Origin: Nonomuraea dietziae
GTDB taxonomy: Bacteria; Actinomycetota; Actinomycetes; Streptosporangiales; Streptosporangiaceae
Length of the DNA stretch: 64,000 nt
Assembly: GCF_014195505.1 (NCBI RefSeq)
Contig: NZ_JACIBV010000002.1
Coordinates: 62,001 to 126,000 of the forward strand
Direction: 5' to 3'
Part shown: positions 7,933 through 15,779 of the stretch, one piece after another
How positions within the stretch are numbered: the stretch's first letter is position 1
Layout: every line of letters starts with the position of its first letter
Made by a program: the position numbers and the translations under genes
The notes under the pieces: model-generated
The model's input: only the letters and a program-made list of their open reading frames with translations
The model's database searches: none
Told to the model about the DNA's origin: nothing

Positions 7933-9938
7933 GGCGCGTGCTCGCGGTTCTCTCGTCCCTGCTTCTCGTGGGCGTGTTCCTCACGCCCCAGGCGTCGGCC
8001 GCGACGGTCGACACGAACGCGTGGTACGTGCTGGTGAACCGCAACAGCGGCAAGGCCCTGGACGTCTACAACCTGTCCACCGCCGACGGTGCGCGGATCA
8101 CCCAGTGGACCCGTAACAACGGTAACCAGCAGCAGTGGCAGTTCGTCGACTCCGGCGGCGGCTACTACCGGCTCAAGTCCCGCCACTCCGGCAAGGTCCT
8201 GGACGTCCACAACTTCTCCACCGCCAACGGCGCGAACATCGTCCAATGGGCCGACCACAACGGCACCAACCAGCAATGGAGACTGGCCGACTCCGCCGGA
8301 GGCCACATCCGCTTGATCAACCGCAACAGCGGCAAGGCCCTCGAAGTCCAGAACGCCTCCACCGCCGACGGCGCCGCCATCGTCCAATACGACGACTGGG
8401 GCGGGAACAACCAGCAATGGCAGCTCGTCCCGGCCAGCGGCGACAGCGACTACACCAACCCGGTCGTCTGGCAGGACTTCGCCGACGGCGACATCATCAG
8501 GGTCGGCGACGCCTACTACTACTCGGCCTCGACGATGCACTACTCGCCGGGCGCGCCGATCCTGCGCTCCTACAACCTGGTCGACTGGGAGTACGCCGGC
8601 CACTCTGTCCCGAGGCTCGACTTCAACTCTGCCGCCTACGATCTCACCGGCGGCCGGGCGTACGTGAAGGGCATCTGGGCCTCGACCCTGAACTACCGGC
8701 CCAGCAACGCCACCTACTACTGGATCGGCTGCGTCGAGTTCAACCGGACCTACGTCTATACCGCCTCCGCCGTGGACGGCACGTGGACCAAGCGCTCGCA
8801 GATCGGCAACTGCTACTACGACGCCGGCCTGCTGATCGACAGCGACGACACCATGTACGTCGCCTACGGCAACGGCACCATCAGCGTCGCCCAGCTCTCG
8901 GCCGACGGGCTCAGCCAGGTGCGCGCCCAGCAGGTGTTCCAGACTCCGAGCAGCGTCGGCACCCTGGAGGGCGCCCGCTTCTACAAGCGAGGCGGCTACT
9001 ACTACATCTGGCTGACCCGCCCCGCCAACGGCCAGTACGTGCTCCGCTCCACCTCGCCGTGGGGCCCGTACGAGATGCGCCAGGTCCTGCTCGACATGCC
9101 GGGCCCCATCTCCGGCGGCGGCGTCCCCCACCAGGGCGGGCTCGTCCAGACGCAGAACGGCGACTGGTACTACATGTCCTTCGTCGACGCCTACCCCGGC
9201 GGTCGGGTCCCCGCCCTCGCGCCGATCACCTGGACCAACGACTGGCCGACTGTGCAGACCGTCAACGGCGGCTGGGGAGTCACCTATCCCAAGCCGAACA
9301 TCCAGACCAACCGGACCGTGGCGCCCATGATCGGACCCGACACCTTCACCTCGGGCAGCCTCGGGCACCGCTGGGAGTGGAACCACAACCCCGACACCAG
9401 CCGCTTCTCCACCGGCAACGGCCTGCGCCTGCAGACCGCGACCGTCACAGCCGACCTCTACAACGCCCGTAACACGCTGACCCACCGCATCCAGGGCCCG
9501 TCGTCGACGGCGACCATCGAGCTCGACCACTCGCAGATGACCAACGGCGACCGCGCCGGGCTGGCCATGCTGCGCGACCAGTCGGCCTGGATCGGCGTCA
9601 AGCGCGACAACGGCGTCAACCGGGTCGTGATGACCAACGGCCTGACCATGAACAGCTCGTGGCAGACCACCGGCACCGGCACCGAGGCGGCGAGCGCGGC
9701 CATCTCGGGCGGCCGGATCTGGTTGCGGGTCAGCGCCGACATCCGGCCGGGGTCCGGCAGGCAGGCCCGCTTCTCCTACAGCACCGACGGCAGCACCTTC
9801 GTGAGCCTCGGTCCCGCCTTCACGTTGAACAACGCCTGGCAGTTCTTCATGGGCTACCGCTTCGGGATCTTCAACTACGCCACCCAGTCCCTCGGCGGCG
9901 CGGTCACCGTGCGCCGCTTCGACCTCACCACCCCCTGA
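7929..9938 (+). CDS. Secreted GH43 arabinosidase/xylosidase with N-terminal CBM13
   Basis: 669 residues. The GTG at 7929 overlaps the preceding stop (GTGA) and follows GGAGG by five bases, so it is translationally coupled. Residues 1-23 are a signal peptide (ending ASA). Residues about 25-170 are a RICIN_2-type CBM13 with QQW motifs. Residues about 175-480 form a GH43 five-bladed propeller: base Asp in QDFADGDII, KGIWASTLNYR, and acid Glu in LEGARFYKRGGYYYIW. The last 190 residues (from DTFTSGSLGHRWEWNHNPD) are the beta-sandwich common at the end of GH43 xylosidases and arabinanases. It likely releases arabinose or xylose from oligosaccharides; exact specificity cannot be read. Confidence 0.92.
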   Translation: MRRVLAVLSSLLLVGVFLTPQASAATVDTNAWYVLVNRNSGKALDVYNLSTADGARITQWTRNNGNQQQWQFVDSGGGYYRLKSRHSGKVLDVHNFSTANGANIVQWADHNGTNQQWRLADSAGGHIRLINRNSGKALEVQNASTADGAAIVQYDDWGGNNQQWQLVPASGDSDYTNPVVWQDFADGDIIRVGDAYYYSASTMHYSPGAPILRSYNLVDWEYAGHSVPRLDFNSAAYDLTGGRAYVKGIWASTLNYRPSNATYYWIGCVEFNRTYVYTASAVDGTWTKRSQIGNCYYDAGLLIDSDDTMYVAYGNGTISVAQLSADGLSQVRAQQVFQTPSSVGTLEGARFYKRGGYYYIWLTRPANGQYVLRSTSPWGPYEMRQVLLDMPGPISGGGVPHQGGLVQTQNGDWYYMSFVDAYPGGRVPALAPITWTNDWPTVQTVNGGWGVTYPKPNIQTNRTVAPMIGPDTFTSGSLGHRWEWNHNPDTSRFSTGNGLRLQTATVTADLYNARNTLTHRIQGPSSTATIELDHSQMTNGDRAGLAMLRDQSAWIGVKRDNGVNRVVMTNGLTMNSSWQTTGTGTEAASAAISGGRIWLRVSADIRPGSGRQARFSYSTDGSTFVSLGPAFTLNNAWQFFMGYRFGIFNYATQSLGGAVTVRRFDLTTP

Positions 9939-9971
9939 CCAGACACTTCGACAGATGAATCGGAGAACCTC

Positions 9972-11423
9972 ATGAAATGCAGACCACTGACCGTCCTCGC
10001 GACGGTGGCCACCTTACTGGCGAGCCTGTTCGTCGTCCTTCAGACGCAGTCCGCCTACGCGGCCACCGTCGACACCAACGCCTGGTACGTGCTGGTGAAC
10101 CGCAACAGCGGCAAGGCTCTGGACGTCTACAACCTCGCCACCAACGACGGCGCCCGCATCACCCAGTGGAGCAGGAACAACCAGAATCAGCAGCAATGGC
10201 AGTTCGTCGACTCCGGCGGCGGCTACTACCGCGTCAAGTCCCGCCACTCCGGCAAGGTGCTCGACGTCCACAACTTCTCGACCGCCAACGGCGGCGCGAT
10301 CGTGCAATGGGCCGACGGCAACGGCACCAACCAGCAGTGGCGGCTGGCCGACAGCTCGGGCGGCCATGTGCGGTTCATCTCGCGCCACAGCAACAAGGCC
10401 CTGGAGGTCCAGGGCGCCTCCACCGCCGACGGCGCGAACATCGTCCAGTACGACGACTGGGACGGCGCCAACCAGCAGTGGCAGCTCGTCCGGGTCGACG
10501 GCGGCAACCCCGGTACGTGCGATCTTCCCTCGACGTACCGCTGGACCTCGACGGGCCCGCTCGCGAACCCGAAGTCGGGCTGGGTCTCGCTCAAGGACTT
10601 CACCGTCGCCCCCTACAACGGCAGGCACCTCGTCTACGCCACGACGCACGACACGGGCACGAGATGGGGCTCGATGAACTTCAGCCCCTTCACCAACTGG
10701 TCCGACATGGCCTCGGCCAGCCAGAACACGATGTCCTCCTCGACAGTCGCGCCCACGCTCCTCTACTTCGCCCCGAAGAACATCTGGGTGCTCGCCTACC
10801 AGTGGGGCGGGACAGCCTTCTCCTACAGGACCTCCAGCGACCCCACCAACCCGAATGGCTGGTCTGCTCAGCAGGTGCTCTTCTCAGGAAGCATCACCGG
10901 CTCCAGCACGGGCCCCATCGACCAGACACTCATCGGTGACGGCACGAACATGTACCTGTTCTTCGCCGGGGACAACGGCAAGATCTACCGGGCCGGCATG
11001 CCCATCGGGAACTTCCCTGGCAGTTTCGGCACGACCTCGACGGTGATCATGAGTGACACGACGAACAACCTGTTCGAAGCCGTTCAGGTCTACAAGCTGC
11101 AGGGCCAGAACCGATACCTCATGATCGTCGAGGCAATCGGCTCGCAGGGCCGCTACTTCCGCTCGTTCACCGCCACCAGTCTGAACGGTTCGTGGACACC
11201 CCAGGCCGCCACCGAGAGCAACCCCTTCGCTGGCAAGGCCAACAGCGGCGCCACCTGGACCAACGACATCAGCCACGGCGAACTGGTCCGCGCCAGCGCC
11301 GATCAGACCATGACCGTTGATCCATGCAACCTGCAGCTGCTCTACCAGGGGCGCAACCCCAACTCCGGCGGCGACTACGGCCTCCTGCCCTACCGGCCGG
11401 GTCTGCTGACACTGCAGCGCTGA
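9972..11423 (+). CDS. Secreted GH62 alpha-L-arabinofuranosidase with N-terminal CBM13
   Basis: 483 residues that remove alpha-1,2 or alpha-1,3 arabinosyl branches from the xylan backbone. A signal peptide (about 1-32, ending AYA) is followed by a CBM13 (about 33-175) nearly identical to that of the GH43 enzyme. The GH62 domain (about 180-483) shows YRWTSTGPLANPKSGWVSLKDF with the base Asp, SSSTVAPTLLYFAPKNIWVLAYQWG, STGPIDQTLIGD, and FEAVQVYKL with the acid Glu. It starts 33 bases after the GH43 stop and ends the operon, as a hairpin follows. Confidence 0.95.
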   Translation: MKCRPLTVLATVATLLASLFVVLQTQSAYAATVDTNAWYVLVNRNSGKALDVYNLATNDGARITQWSRNNQNQQQWQFVDSGGGYYRVKSRHSGKVLDVHNFSTANGGAIVQWADGNGTNQQWRLADSSGGHVRFISRHSNKALEVQGASTADGANIVQYDDWDGANQQWQLVRVDGGNPGTCDLPSTYRWTSTGPLANPKSGWVSLKDFTVAPYNGRHLVYATTHDTGTRWGSMNFSPFTNWSDMASASQNTMSSSTVAPTLLYFAPKNIWVLAYQWGGTAFSYRTSSDPTNPNGWSAQQVLFSGSITGSSTGPIDQTLIGDGTNMYLFFAGDNGKIYRAGMPIGNFPGSFGTTSTVIMSDTTNNLFEAVQVYKLQGQNRYLMIVEAIGSQGRYFRSFTATSLNGSWTPQAATESNPFAGKANSGATWTNDISHGELVRASADQTMTVDPCNLQLLYQGRNPNSGGDYGLLPYRPGLLTLQR

Positions 11424-11439
11424 TGGCGTGACGCCGTTC

Positions 11440-11467
11440 GGGGCGGCCCGGCGGTCCGGGCCGCCCC
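11440..11467 (+). terminator. Terminator after GH62
   Basis: A 12-base perfect stem, GGGGCGGCCCGG with CCGGGCCGCCCC and a CGGT loop, 17 bases after the GH62 stop. It closes the GH127-GH43-GH62 transcription unit. Confidence 0.8.
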
Positions 11468-11471
11468 TCCA

Positions 11472-11613
11472 TCAACGGCGGGAGCGGGCGGCGTACGGCG
11501 CGACCAGCCCACACCGACGCGTGCCGTGATCGCTCAGCTCGCCGAGCTGGCCGGAGTCTCCACCGCGACGGTCTCCAAGGTCGTGAACGGCCGTTGCCCG
11601 GCCATCATCCGCT
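11472..11613 (+). pseudogene. LacI-family regulator remnant (DNA-binding helix-turn-helix only)
   Basis: The frame through 11502-11604 reads DQPTPTRAV then IAQLAELAGVSTATVSKVVN, the unmistakable LacI-family helix-turn-helix and start of the hinge helix. After NGR the similarity stops at about 11605 and the sugar-binding domain is missing. An ORF from GTG 11526 runs on, but only into the frame of the next gene. The remnant lies right after the arabinoxylan operon whose promoters carry LacI-type operators, so it is a good candidate for the former local regulator. The 11614-11820 stretch behind it shows no recognisable gene. Confidence 0.7.
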
Positions 11614-11820
11614 CTTGCCGCTGTCGTACTTGCTGTCCATGGTGTCGGCCGCGTACCTGGCCAGAGGGCCGGCGCGTCGGCCCGTTCGTGACCGTGTCGT
11701 TCGGCGACGTCGGCCAGGTCGTCGGCCAGCGGCTCCTCTACGGTCGGGCGCCGGTAGATGTCCAGCCGGGCGAACTCCCGGCCGGCATTATCTCCCCGCT
11801 TCTGCTGCTGGAGGACCGAG

Positions 11821-13069
11821 ATGGGATCTATCGCGAAGAACGCGGTGGCGTGCGTCGTCGCCGGCGGCGGCCCGGCGGGCATGGTGCTAGGCCTGCTGCT
11901 GGCCAGATCCGGCGTGGAGGTAGCGGGCTGGAGAAGTACCCCGACTTCCTGCGCGACTTCCGCGGCGACACGGTGCACGCCTCCACCCTCAACCTGCTGG
12001 ACCAGCTCAGCCTCGGCGACCGTTTCGCCGCTCTGCCGCAGCAGCGCGAGCAACGGCTCACCATGGAGTTCGACGACGGCGCCATCACCGAGGACTTCAG
12101 CCGCCTGCCGGGCCGCCACCAGCACATCGCGCTGGTGCCGCAATGGGACTTCCTCAACCTGCTCGCCAATGCCGCCGCCGAGTCGCCGCACTTCCACCTC
12201 GCCCAGCACGCCGAGGTCATCGACCTGCTCCGGCAGGGCGGGCGGGTGCGCGGGGTGCGCTACACCGACAAGGACACCGGCCGGACGAGCGAGCTGGCCG
12301 CGCCGCTGGTGGTGGCGACCGACGGCCGGCACTCCACCGTACGGGACCTGCTCGGGCTGCGGCCCCGCTCCTCCGCCACGCCGCACGATTGCCTGTACGT
12401 CCGCATCCCCCGCCTACCCGGCGACCCCGACGGCACGTTCCTACGCTTTTCGGCCACCGGTGGCCTCATCATGATCAACCGTGGCGACTACTGGCAGGCC
12501 GCCCTGCTCATCGGCAAGGACACGGCGCAGGACGCGCTGGCTGACGACGGAGCGTGGACCCGCCGTGCCATCGCCCGGCTCGCCCCGTACACCAGCGAGC
12601 GCATGGCCGCCATTGGTGCGGCCGACATCGCGGTCCTGCAGATCCGCAGCGACCGGCTCGCCCGGTGGTGGGTGCCGGGCGCGCTGCTCATCGGCGACGC
12701 CGCGCACGCCATGTCCCCATCGCGGGCGTGGGAGTCAACCTGGCGGTGCAGGACGCCGTCGCCGCGGCCCGGATCCTGGTGCCCGCTCTGCGGCGTGGCC
12801 GGGTGAGCGATAGGGAACTGGCCCGGGTGCAGCGCCGCCGCCAGTGGCCGACCATACTCACCCAGGTGGCGCAGCGCATGGCACAGGAGCGTTTCGTGGC
12901 CGCCTCCATCACCGGCGACGCCTTTGTGACCCCCGCGCTACGTGTGCCGCAGCTGTTGCGGAGCCTGCGGCACTGGCAGGGGTTACCGTATCTGCTCGGC
13001 AGAGCCGTGGGGCTGGGCGTCCGGCCCGAGCGCCTGACCGGCCAGCTGGAGCCGTTGAGCCATGGGTGA
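11821..13069 (+). pseudogene. FAD-dependent monooxygenase (PheA/TfdB/UbiH type), two frameshifts
   Basis: Joined across three frames this is a full-length aromatic-hydroxylase-type flavoprotein of about 415 residues. The N-terminus has the dinucleotide fold (VVAGGGPAGMVLGLLLARSG). The frame shifts near 11930, where one base is missing before CTGGAGAAG. It continues through TDGRHSTVRDLLGL to the second FAD motif LIGDAAHAMSP. A second base is missing in the C run at 12716-12719, and the end reads IAGVGVNLAVQDAVAAARIL in the third frame. Family members hydroxylate aromatic or polyketide substrates with NAD(P)H. As written no active enzyme is made unless the indels are sequencing errors. Confidence 0.8.
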
Positions 13070-13271
13070 GCGGTTCTTCGTCGCGGTGACCGTGGCCGCG
13101 ACCCTGGTGACTGTCGCGGTCTCCATCGTCGTGATCGCCGACCCTGCCTTCGCCCTGCCCGCCGGCTCGGCCGTGAGCCCGGCGCAGGTAGCGGGTGCGG
13201 CAGCGCTGCCAGCAGGCGCCCGGCAAACTCGCGCCGATCGCCTGCACGCAACCGGTGTGAGCATCGGATGA
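13062..13271 (+). CDS. Truncated membrane or exported protein joined to transposon DNA
   Basis: An ATG at 13062, overlapping the end of the monooxygenase, opens a 69-residue frame. The first 45 residues look genuine (MGERFFVAVTVAATLVTVAV and onward): one hydrophobic helix and an Ala-rich exported start. From about 13178 the DNA is the IS256-type remnant read on the wrong strand, so the natural C-terminus is lost. No function can be given. Confidence 0.4.
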   Translation: MGERFFVAVTVAATLVTVAVSIVVIADPAFALPAGSAVSPAQVAGAAALPAGARQTRADRLHATGVSIG

Positions 13272-13760
13272 CCAGGTGCACCCCCGACAGGCCGCGGGCG
13301 ACCAGCTCGCGTAGGAAGGCCAGCCAGCCGGCGCCGTCCTCGGCCGAGGTGACCTCCAGGCCGAGGATCTCCCGCTGGCCGCCTGCGTTGACGGCGGTGG
13401 CGACCAGGACGTGGACGCTGATGATCCGTCCGCCTTCGCGGACCTTCTGGGTCAGGGCGTCCAGCGTGCGGGTGCGGAACGTCTCCACCTGCGCATCGAG
13501 CGCCTCGGCCATCTCCTAGACCTGGCTTTGGGAGATGTGCTTGATGCCGAGTTGTTCGACCAGCTTGTCTACCCGCCGCGTTGAGACACCGAGCAGGTAG
13601 CTGGTGGCCACCACCCTGATGAGCGCTTGTTCGGCCCGGCGGCGCCGTTCCAGCAGCCAGTCGGGGAAGTGAGAGCCGCAGCGCAGCTTGGGGATGGCGA
13701 GCTCAACGGTGCCTGCGCGCACCGCGGCGGGCCACCACGACGCGGCGCCGCCGGTTGATC
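13176..13760 (-). mobile_element. IS256-family (mutator) transposase remnant
   Basis: The minus strand carries successive blocks of an IS256 transposase: RAGTVELAIPKLR, PDWLLERRRRAEQALIRVVA, LGVSTRRVDKLVEQLGI and SQSQV, then an in-frame TAG at 13516-13518. It continues EMAEALDAQVETFRTRTLDA, TQKVREGGRIISVHVLVATA, LGLEVTSAEDGAGWLAFLREL and, in another frame, GASLPGACWQRCRTRYLRR. About ten residues around a catalytic Asp (the family's AGPYTFVAAD segment) are deleted, and the C-terminal third is missing. It is non-functional. It interrupts the small gene at 13062. Confidence 0.85.
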
Positions 13761-13824
13761 GAGCATTGACAGCGGCCCCGCTTCGACGAAAGATACGGTC
13801 ATCCGTACAACATGTGGAGGATGT

Positions 13825-14652
13825 ATGAGGCTTCTGGCCACCGTGGTGCTGTTATTGGGCATCATGGTCTCCCCCGCGCGAGCCACCGCCACGATCGAGT
13901 CGCACTACAGGGTTGCGGGACCGTGGACGGTCGTCACCGCCGACGTCGGCACCGCGTACAAGCTCTACTACCCGGCCGATCTCGGCGTCGGAGGCTTCAG
14001 GCATCCGATCATCACGTGGGGCAACGGGACCAACGCGGTGCCCTCGCAGTACTCGGGTGTGCTCAACCAGCTCGCGTCCTGGGGTTTCGCGGTGGTCGCC
14101 TCGACGGACAAGACGACAGGCACCGGCTCGGAGATGATCGACGCCGCACGGTACCTGGTCGACAGGAACGCCGATCCGGCCAGCGCCTTCTACGGAAAAC
14201 TCGACGTCACCAAGGTCGGCGCCGTCGGCCACTCCCAGGGCGCGGGCGGATCGGTCAACACGGCCACCAAGTCGGGTGGCCTGATCACGTCGGTGGTGCC
14301 GATCGCCCTGCCCGCCCCCGGCTTGGTGGGGTCGGGCGACAGGTTCTTCGTGGATCAGCTGACCTGTCCCGTGCTGTTCCTCAGCGGCAGCAACGACTGG
14401 CTGATCTCGCCGCACTCCGCCGTCCAGGGCTACTACAACGCCGTCCCCGGCGCCGCCGCCAAGGCCATGCTCAAGGGGGCGGGGCACAACACGATCCAGG
14501 GCTCGGGCGGCGGCTTCCTCGGATACCTCACTGCGTGGCTGATGTACACCCTCCAGGGCGACTCCACCGCGCGCGGCGCCTTCGTCGGCTCCCCTCCCGA
14601 GATCGGCACCAACCCCTCATGGGAGAACGCGGCCCAGGAGAGCCTGCCATAG
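13825..14652 (+). CDS. Secreted alpha/beta hydrolase (cutinase/PET-hydrolase-like, dienelactone hydrolase fold)
   Basis: 275 residues. The start ATG follows GGAGG closely. Residues 1-22 are a signal peptide (LLATVVLLLGIMVSPARA). The nucleophile is in GHSQGAGGSVN, the oxyanion region in HPIITWGNGT, the Asp in LSGSNDWLISP and the His in LKGAGHNTI. The order fits bacterial alpha/beta hydrolases related to cutinase and PET hydrolases, which cleave ester bonds of polymers or lipids outside the cell. The start region lies just beyond the IS256 remnant, so its promoter may be recent. Acetylxylan esterase activity is an alternative given the neighbourhood. Confidence 0.85.
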   Translation: MRLLATVVLLLGIMVSPARATATIESHYRVAGPWTVVTADVGTAYKLYYPADLGVGGFRHPIITWGNGTNAVPSQYSGVLNQLASWGFAVVASTDKTTGTGSEMIDAARYLVDRNADPASAFYGKLDVTKVGAVGHSQGAGGSVNTATKSGGLITSVVPIALPAPGLVGSGDRFFVDQLTCPVLFLSGSNDWLISPHSAVQGYYNAVPGAAAKAMLKGAGHNTIQGSGGGFLGYLTAWLMYTLQGDSTARGAFVGSPPEIGTNPSWENAAQESLP

Positions 14653-15014
14653 CTGTCGTCACCACAGGCTGAGTACGGGGCCCGACATGGTCGCACTCGA
14701 CGAGGTCCTTCCGCGCGCAGGGACTGTCGAGATCCATCGAAGCCGTGATGGCGCGGGACTCCTCGATCTTGGACTGCGCTTCCACATCAGCGATGACGAC
14801 GTCCTCGACAATCGCGTCGAGGATTCAGAGAGCATCAGCCCGGCCTTGGAGCTGATCGGACGCATCACGGAAACCGACGTCGCCGCCGACTGGTTCCTGG
14901 CCCAGCACTCACGCATCAGACCCACCTGCCGACGGCTCGCTCCCGTGGCAGGAGCCTTTCACCGCCCGACGCAGGCGCTGCCGATGCCGCCGTGCGATAC
15001 GGCCACCAGGACGC
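14653..15014. other. Intergenic stretch without a convincing gene
   Basis: A plus-strand frame from 14687 encodes about 80 plausible-looking residues (TVEIHRSRDGAGLLDLGL onward) but has no RBS, mixed codon use and no family I recognise. It may be a remnant. The rest is the shared 3' flank of two convergent genes. Confidence 0.3.
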
Positions 15015-15779
15015 TCATGGCTTTCTCAGCACCTCGGCCGCCCTGCGGGCGTGCTCCAGATAGGCGGCCTCGAACAGCTCCTCGGCTCGCCGCGGCCCGA
15101 CGAGCTTGGCGCTGGAGATGACCGGCGGAACCAGGCCGTCCTCGGCCAGCCGCTCGGCCGTACGGACCTTGATCTCGTTGACCACGGCGACGGCGGCCAC
15201 CGTGCTGCCGGGGCCGACCGGCTCGGTCAGCCCGTCGATCCCGCACAAGGCGTCGCCCACGGGTGTGCAGAGGTCGATCACCACATCGGCGTGGTCGGCC
15301 AGGCGGGTCCCGCTCGGGTGGCCGGGCTCGACGGCGTTCGTCTCCCGCATCGACGTCACCGCGATCACGGGCACGCCTGCCTTGCGCAGCCCCATGGCCA
15401 TCTCGATCGGGACCGCGTTCAGCCCGCTGACGCTGAACACGATCGCCGCGTCGGTCGGCCGCAGCTCGTAGTTGGCCAGGATCTGCTCGGCCAGTCCCTC
15501 GACCCGCTCGATGAACATCGCCTGCCGCATCCCGTTCGCCCCGCCGACCTGCGTGTAGAACGTCATCGACAGCTCGACGACGGGATGGAAGCCCGGATAG
15601 GAGCCGTACCGAGGGAACATCTCCTCCACGGCCATCCGGGAGTGCCCGGTGCCGAAGGTGTGCACGACTCCCCCACTGCCGATCACCCTGGCCGCGATCG
15701 TGGCCGCGGCCTCGATCGCCTCCTCCTGGGTGCGTTCGATCTCGCCGAGCAGTTCGACCGCGCGCCTGATCCACCTCAT
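15015..15779 (-). CDS. SIS-domain phosphosugar-binding protein (UPF0309-like)
   Basis: 254 residues, cytoplasmic. A helical N-terminus (RWIRRAVELLGEIERTQEEA) precedes a sugar isomerase domain. HTFGTGHSRMAVEEMFPRYG resembles the phosphosugar-binding loop, and FSVSGLNAVPIEMAMGLRKAG is the second SIS Ser/Gly-rich motif. Such proteins isomerise or de-etherify phosphorylated (amino)sugars. The ATG overlaps the stop of the glycosidase gene (ATGA), so the two are translated together and probably act in sequence on one substrate. Whether it is an isomerase, deaminase or etherase cannot be decided. Confidence 0.85.
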   Translation of the reverse strand: MRWIRRAVELLGEIERTQEEAIEAAATIAARVIGSGGVVHTFGTGHSRMAVEEMFPRYGSYPGFHPVVELSMTFYTQVGGANGMRQAMFIERVEGLAEQILANYELRPTDAAIVFSVSGLNAVPIEMAMGLRKAGVPVIAVTSMRETNAVEPGHPSGTRLADHADVVIDLCTPVGDALCGIDGLTEPVGPGSTVAAVAVVNEIKVRTAERLAEDGLVPPVISSAKLVGPRRAEELFEAAYLEHARRAAEVLRKP

